Shown: positions 60,356-64,000 of the stretch, piece after piece | Layout: every line of letters starts with the position of its first letter | How positions within the stretch are numbered: the stretch's first letter is position 1 | Source of the DNA: Gallionella sp. | GTDB lineage: Bacteria; Pseudomonadota; Gammaproteobacteria; Burkholderiales; Gallionellaceae | Length of the DNA stretch: 64,000 bases | Direction of reading: 5' to 3' | NCBI GenBank assembly: GCA_028710525.1 | Contig: JAQTTY010000006.1 | Location: 112,611 to 176,610 of the forward strand | Notes under the pieces: generated by a model | Database searches by the model: none | The model's input: only the letters and a program-made list of their open reading frames with translations | Told to the model about the DNA's origin: nothing | Program-made: the position numbers and the translations under genes

Positions 60356-62152
60356 TTACTCCTTAATAACCTCTACAGCCGCAGGTTGACGCAAACGGAT
60401 GTGCAGTTCGCGCAACTGACGCTCGTCCACCGCGCTTGGTGCTTGGGTCAACAGACATTGCGCACGTTGAGTCTTAGGGAAAGCGATTACATCGCGTATC
60501 GATTCCGCACCGGTCATCATCGTGACGATACGATCCAATCCGAAGGCCAGACCACCATGCGGAGGTGCGCCGTATTGCAAAGCATCGAGCAGGAAGCCGA
60601 ACTTAAGCTGCGCCTCTTCTGCACCGATGTTCAACGCGCGGAACACGGTCGATTGTACGTCCGCCTTGTGGATACGCACCGAACCGCCACCCAGTTCCCA
60701 TCCGTTCAATGCTAGGTCGTAGGCTTTAGCCAGACATTTGCCAGGGTCGGTCTCGAGCAGCGCCAGATGTTCATCCTTGGGCGCGGTGAAGGGGTGATGG
60801 CATGCGTTCCAGCGCTTGCCTTCCTCGTCGTATTCGAACATCGGGAAGTCAACCACCCACAACGGTTTCCACTTGTCGCCGGTAACATGGTTCTTCTCAT
60901 GGCCGATCTTGGAGCGCAACGCACCGATAGCATCGTTGACCACTTTCTCTTTATCAGCACCGAAGAAGATGATGTCGCCGTTCTGCGCACCAGTACGTTC
61001 GATGATGCTCTTCAACGCAGCTTCGTGGATGTTCTTTACGATGGGTGATTGCAAGCCAGTATCGTTCAGTTGCGTGACATCGTTGACCTTGATGTAAGCC
61101 AGACCTTTCGCACCATAGATGCCGACGAACTTGGTGTACTCATCAATCTCGCCGCGGGTGAATGCCGCACCACCGGGCACACGCAATGCAGCAACGCGAC
61201 CATTGGCCGAATTTGCTACACCAGCGAATACCTTGAACGCCACGTCTTTGACCACGTCGGTGACTTCGGTCAGCTCCAATGTCACGCGCATATCTGGCTT
61301 GTCCGAACCAAAACGAGCCATCGCTTCCTGATAGCTCATACGCGGGAACGGGTTAGGCAAATCAACATCCAGCGCTTCTTTGAACACCGTGCGGATCAAC
61401 TCTTCGGTCAATGCGGTGATCTGTGTCTCATTGAGGAATGAGGTCTCGATATCGACTTGGGTGAATTCAGGCTGACGGTCAGCACGTAAGTCTTCGTCAC
61501 GGAAACATTTGGTGATCTGGTAATAACGATCGAAGCCCGCCACCATCAGCATCTGCTTGAACAACTGCGGCGATTGCGGCAAAGCAAAAAACTCGCCCGG
61601 ATGTACACGTGACGGCACCAAATAATCGCGCGCGCCCTCCGGTGTGGACTTGGTCAACATCGGGGTCTCGATGTCGATAAAGCCACGGCTGTCTAAAAAG
61701 CGGCGAAACGCCATCGCAACCTTATAACGCAACATCATGTTCTTCTGCATCTGCGGACGACGAAGATCGACCACACGATGAGTCAAACGCACGTTCTCAG
61801 AAAGATTCTCGTCGTCCAACTGGAACGGGGGCGTGACTGCGGTGTTCAGCACCTCGATCTCGTGACACAAGATCTCGATCTCGCCACTGGTGATATTGGA
61901 ATTGGTCGTGCCTGCAGGGCGGCGACGCACCTTGCCAGTAATACGCAACACGAACTCGCTGCGCACTGACTCAGCAATCTTGAACATCTCCGCGCGATCG
62001 GGATCGCACACCACTTGCGCCAGACCTTCACGGTCGCGCAGGTCGATGAAAATCACCCCACCGTGGTCGCGGCGGCGATGAGCCCAGCCGCAGATGCTGA
62101 CGGTCTGGTCGAGTTGATCGGTATTAAGTAGTCCGCAGTAATGTGTACGCAT
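60356..62152 (-). CDS. aspS: Aspartyl-tRNA synthetase
   Basis: Class II aminoacyl-tRNA synthetase. The 598-residue protein has the N-terminal OB-fold anticodon domain (about 1-105; [20 protein letters not shown]), class II motifs, and the bacterial GAD insertion domain (about 280-420), with [15 protein letters not shown] at motif 3. Length is normal. It is within the fmdB-DUF502-aspS order. Confidence 0.98.
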   Translation of the reverse strand: MRTHYCGLLNTDQLDQTVSICGWAHRRRDHGGVIFIDLRDREGLAQVVCDPDRAEMFKIAESVRSEFVLRITGKVRRRPAGTTNSNITSGEIEILCHEIEVLNTAVTPPFQLDDENLSENVRLTHRVVDLRRPQMQKNMMLRYKVAMAFRRFLDSRGFIDIETPMLTKSTPEGARDYLVPSRVHPGEFFALPQSPQLFKQMLMVAGFDRYYQITKCFRDEDLRADRQPEFTQVDIETSFLNETQITALTEELIRTVFKEALDVDLPNPFPRMSYQEAMARFGSDKPDMRVTLELTEVTDVVKDVAFKVFAGVANSANGRVAALRVPGGAAFTRGEIDEYTKFVGIYGAKGLAYIKVNDVTQLNDTGLQSPIVKNIHEAALKSIIERTGAQNGDIIFFGADKEKVVNDAIGALRSKIGHEKNHVTGDKWKPLWVVDFPMFEYDEEGKRWNACHHPFTAPKDEHLALLETDPGKCLAKAYDLALNGWELGGGSVRIHKADVQSTVFRALNIGAEEAQLKFGFLLDALQYGAPPHGGLAFGLDRIVTMMTGAESIRDVIAFPKTQRAQCLLTQAPSAVDERQLRELHIRLRQPAAVEVIKE

Positions 62153-62173
62153 GAGTGTAGAAAGTAATGAGTG

Positions 62174-62794
62174 TTAATTGTTAGTATTCAAAGCAGGATG
62201 CTGGCCGGTACGAGCGTCAGCAGCAACGCCCATAGAAACGATGGAGCGCAGTGCCACATCCACGGTCATATCCAACTCTATGGTCTGCGACTTGGGCACG
62301 AAGAAATAAAAACCGTTTACTGGACTAGGCGTAGTGGGAATGAACACCGCCACGTACTCCTCATCGAATGTACCTATAACCTCGCTTGGAACGCTAGTCT
62401 GAAAGGCCAGCGACCAAGCCTGAGGATGCGGGTAACGTACTAGCAAGACCTTGCGAAAAGAGTTGCCATTCCCTGAGAGCAAAGTATCGCTGACTTGTTT
62501 GACGCCTTTGTACACCGTATTGACGAAGGGGATGTGCAGCAGCACGCTCTCCCAATAACGCAACACCATCTGCCCAAACACGTTGCGCATCAATAGACCG
62601 GTCACCAGCACCACGACCAGCGTCAGAATGACGCCCAAGCCGGGAATATGAAAGGGCAAAATGGAGTCTGGCTGCCAACTACCTGGCAGCAGCAAGAGCG
62701 TCTGATCCATGATGCCTATGGTCAGATTCAGCACCCAGAAGGTAATGCCTAGCGGCACCCAAACCAACAAACCCGTGATGAGGTATTTCTTCAT
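62174..62794 (-). CDS. DUF502 membrane protein
   Basis: A 206-residue inner-membrane protein with two N-terminal membrane helices (about 4-28 and 52-75) and a soluble domain (LLHIPFVNTVYKGVKQVSDT, VFIPTTPSPVNGFYFFVPKS). The DUF502 family often stands between fmdB and aspS, as here. Function unknown. Start MKKYLITGLLVWVPLG at 62794. Confidence 0.9.
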   Translation of the reverse strand: MKKYLITGLLVWVPLGITFWVLNLTIGIMDQTLLLLPGSWQPDSILPFHIPGLGVILTLVVVLVTGLLMRNVFGQMVLRYWESVLLHIPFVNTVYKGVKQVSDTLLSGNGNSFRKVLLVRYPHPQAWSLAFQTSVPSEVIGTFDEEYVAVFIPTTPSPVNGFYFFVPKSQTIELDMTVDVALRSIVSMGVAADARTGQHPALNTNN

Positions 62795-62807
62795 CCTTGT
62801 TTGATAC

Positions 62808-63053
62808 TCAACCGGCCACCGGGCAAGAGCCCGATGCGGCGCAAGGTGGGCAAGCCGGCTTGGACGAGCCGCCATTCTTGAAGTCAGTCGCATAATAGCC
62901 GTCGCCTTTAAGCTGGAAACCAGCGGCGGTCAGTTGTTTGGCAAAGTTTCCCTTGCCGCATTCAGGACAAGTGGTAAGTGGCTCATCACTCATCTTTTGC
63001 ATCACGTCTTTTTGCGCCCCACAATCGGCACAAGCGTAGGCATAGATAGGCAT
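62808..63053 (-). CDS. FmdB-family zinc ribbon protein
   Basis: An 81-residue protein with Cys8, Cys11, Cys29 and Cys32 (MPIYAYACADCGAQ, TCPECGK) forming a zinc ribbon, and a tail rich in Cys (PACPPCAASGSCPVAG). FmdB-type proteins were linked to regulation of formamidase in another genus, but most are of unknown role. It is first in the aspS cluster. Confidence 0.9.
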   Translation of the reverse strand: MPIYAYACADCGAQKDVMQKMSDEPLTTCPECGKGNFAKQLTAAGFQLKGDGYYATDFKNGGSSKPACPPCAASGSCPVAG

Positions 63054-63090
63054 AACGACTCCCTAGACAGGTAAATTTCGAAAGGGGCGC

Positions 63091-63096
63091 ATTATA
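63091..63096 (-). promoter_or_regulatory. Putative -10 box ahead of fmdB
   Basis: A perfect TATAAT on the minus strand lies 38 bases before the fmdB start codon. No convincing -35 was found at the right spacing. It is the likely start of the eight-gene run down to nadA. Confidence 0.45.
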
Positions 63097-63181
63097 CCTG
63101 AGCAAGATGGCAATAGAGCAGCCCACCCGCCAGTTCGGCAAATCATTACGCCCGCATGACAATTAGCTAGTCCTCCGGCTT

Positions 63182-63207
63182 ATGCCTAGGCCGAACAGCC
63201 TAGGCAT
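63182..63207. other. Perfect 10-bp hairpin in intergenic region
   Basis: ATGCCTAGGC pairs perfectly with GCCTAGGCAT around the loop CGAACA. On the plus strand it is followed by a T-rich stretch (TATTTTTATTTG). It lies between the divergent fmdB and the CNB-like gene, so it is either an orphan terminator or a repeat. The loop CGAACA also occurs in the hairpin at 42617-42636. Confidence 0.6.
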
Positions 63208-63310
63208 TCGTACATATTTTTATTTGCTAATCAATGCATTAATGTGCCACCCGTCGCTGCTGCGACAAAACGATAGGCGGTTTATCGACCTTATGCACTA
63301 GGAGTAAAAA

Positions 63311-63778
63311 ATGCAGGACAAGATAGAAACACTGCAATCCTCACCTGTAACCAAAAATCTGAGCGATACCGGTCTACACAAGATCGCAGCTGCATTCCAA
63401 AAACGTAGCTATGCATCGGGAGAAACGATAGGCAATACGGAAGCGAGTGAAGTAAACCAGTTCGCCATACTGGCGCGCGGCACCATCAGCGTAAAAATAC
63501 CGCATGGAGTAGGTGAATCGACTGTATGCATCCTTAAGCCTGGCGACCTAGTTGATGCCAACCAGAATTTAGGTGCAGCTAACCTTTATGCAGAAGGTGA
63601 CACACAGATATTGCGCATGTCTCACGAACAGTTCGACGGTTTGGTACGAGCCCATCCCGCGCTGATGTGTCATGTCATAGATGGCATGGTTTACAACATG
63701 CGCTCCATCCTACTACGCACCAACCATCTCATCGCCGAACTGAAGGACTTTATATATGGGTCACACAACCGCAGCTAA
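63311..63778 (+). CDS. Cyclic-nucleotide-fold protein without HTH
   Basis: A 155-residue protein with a cNMP-binding-like beta-barrel (about 15-110, with RSYASGETIGNTEASEVNQF, VCILKPGDLVDANQNLGAAN) and a C-terminal helix. It lacks an HTH, so direct DNA binding is unlikely; several phosphate-cassette residues of CRP are not conserved, so the ligand is unclear. AGGAG stands ahead of the ATG. It is monocistronic as far as seen. Confidence 0.78.
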   Translation: MQDKIETLQSSPVTKNLSDTGLHKIAAAFQKRSYASGETIGNTEASEVNQFAILARGTISVKIPHGVGESTVCILKPGDLVDANQNLGAANLYAEGDTQILRMSHEQFDGLVRAHPALMCHVIDGMVYNMRSILLRTNHLIAELKDFIYGSHNRS

Positions 63779-63902
63779 GCGTACTCAGCCGTACTGAGGT
63801 CTAGTCACTCGCAACAAAATACTTCAGGTACATCCTGCATCAAAATCTACAAGAGATTGTTATTTATATATTTATCACTAGTGTCCGGTTAAAAACGATT
63901 CT

Positions 63903-64000
63903 ATGACTCTGGAATCCTTATCTGATGCCGCATTCGGAGATTTTTATAGTGTCTCCGACTTGAACGGCGAACAAGCCTTGGTGCAGTCTGGCAGCTTTGC
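63903..64000 (+). CDS. Possible partial ORF at right edge
   Basis: An ATG at 63903 opens a frame of at least 32 codons (MTLESLSDAAFGDFYSVSDL...) that runs off the window. No ribosome binding site is visible and the product is not recognised. It may be a gene cut by the edge, or chance. Confidence 0.3.
   Translation, partial: MTLESLSDAAFGDFYSVSDLNGEQALVQSGSF

Noticed and set aside
63870..63902. Sequence AGTGTCCGGTTAAAAA near the right edge, thought of as an IS end
   Set aside because: No matching inverted partner, transposase or target duplication in view; too short to support.

Overview
This 64 kb window is bacterial chromosome. Gene content and order point to a betaproteobacterium: an iscR-iscS-iscU-iscA-hscB-hscA-fdx-iscX operon next to cysE and trmJ, xseB-ispA-dxs-folE2, rplU-rpmA-obgE-proB, fmdB-DUF502-aspS, and betaproteobacterial forms of MutS, NadK and BamE. 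A member of the Nitrosomonadales (for example Gallionellaceae) fits well, but this is inferred from gene content and not proven by a marker gene. No rRNA gene, intact tRNA gene, CRISPR array or complete insertion sequence was seen.

Layout. (1) Positions 1-1430 hold the edge of an integron cassette array: three minus-strand cassette ORFs separated by two attC-like sites with the same hairpin tip; no integrase gene is in view. (2) 1481-14816 is a dense minus-strand core block: dapB, bamE, recN, nadK, an FAD reductase, dsbB, the complete ISC operon with a recognisable IscR-type operator and promoter in front of iscR, cysE and trmJ. (3) 14879-20231 runs on the plus strand: suhB, a thioesterase, mutS carrying an in-frame REP-like palindrome, a toxin-antitoxin pair, a small gene remnant and ung. 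(4) 20366-26620 has a 32-residue membrane peptide, a proline/valine-rich membrane protein, pilU, an uncharacterised pair with a glycosyltransferase-like protein, and a DUF4824/DUF2157 pair. (5) 26667-35228 is minus strand: panB, a deoxynucleoside kinase, folK and pcnB; a PsiF-like protein; an amidotransferase; folE2, dxs, ispA and xseB. (6) 35437-42616 is plus strand: trxA, rho, rplU-rpmA-obgE, proB and a tightly overlapping trio of unrecognised genes. (7) 42640-50055 has a small J-protein, a PBP7-like endopeptidase, an Atm1-like ABC exporter, zapE, purT and a GST. (8) 50056-51770 is a gene-poor scar containing one odd gene, three minus-strand terminators and a degenerate tRNA 3' half, most simply read as prophage debris. 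(9) 51771-63053 holds a ZIP-like transporter, DUF3301, EI24, clsB with an EEP phosphatase, an ankyrin protein, and an eight-gene minus-strand run fmdB-DUF502-aspS-RNase-barstar-nudB-CNB-nadA. (10) The right end has a second cyclic-nucleotide-fold protein and an ORF cut by the window edge.

How the genes work together. The ISC operon builds Fe-S clusters, and cysE feeds cysteine to IscS; NadA and FolE2/FolK/NudB supply NAD and folate; Dxs and IspA supply isoprenoid precursors; Rho, PcnB, TrmJ and AspS serve RNA metabolism and translation; RecN, MutS and Ung serve DNA repair. The accessory parts are the cassette array, the TA pair, the REP-like insertions and the prophage-like scar.
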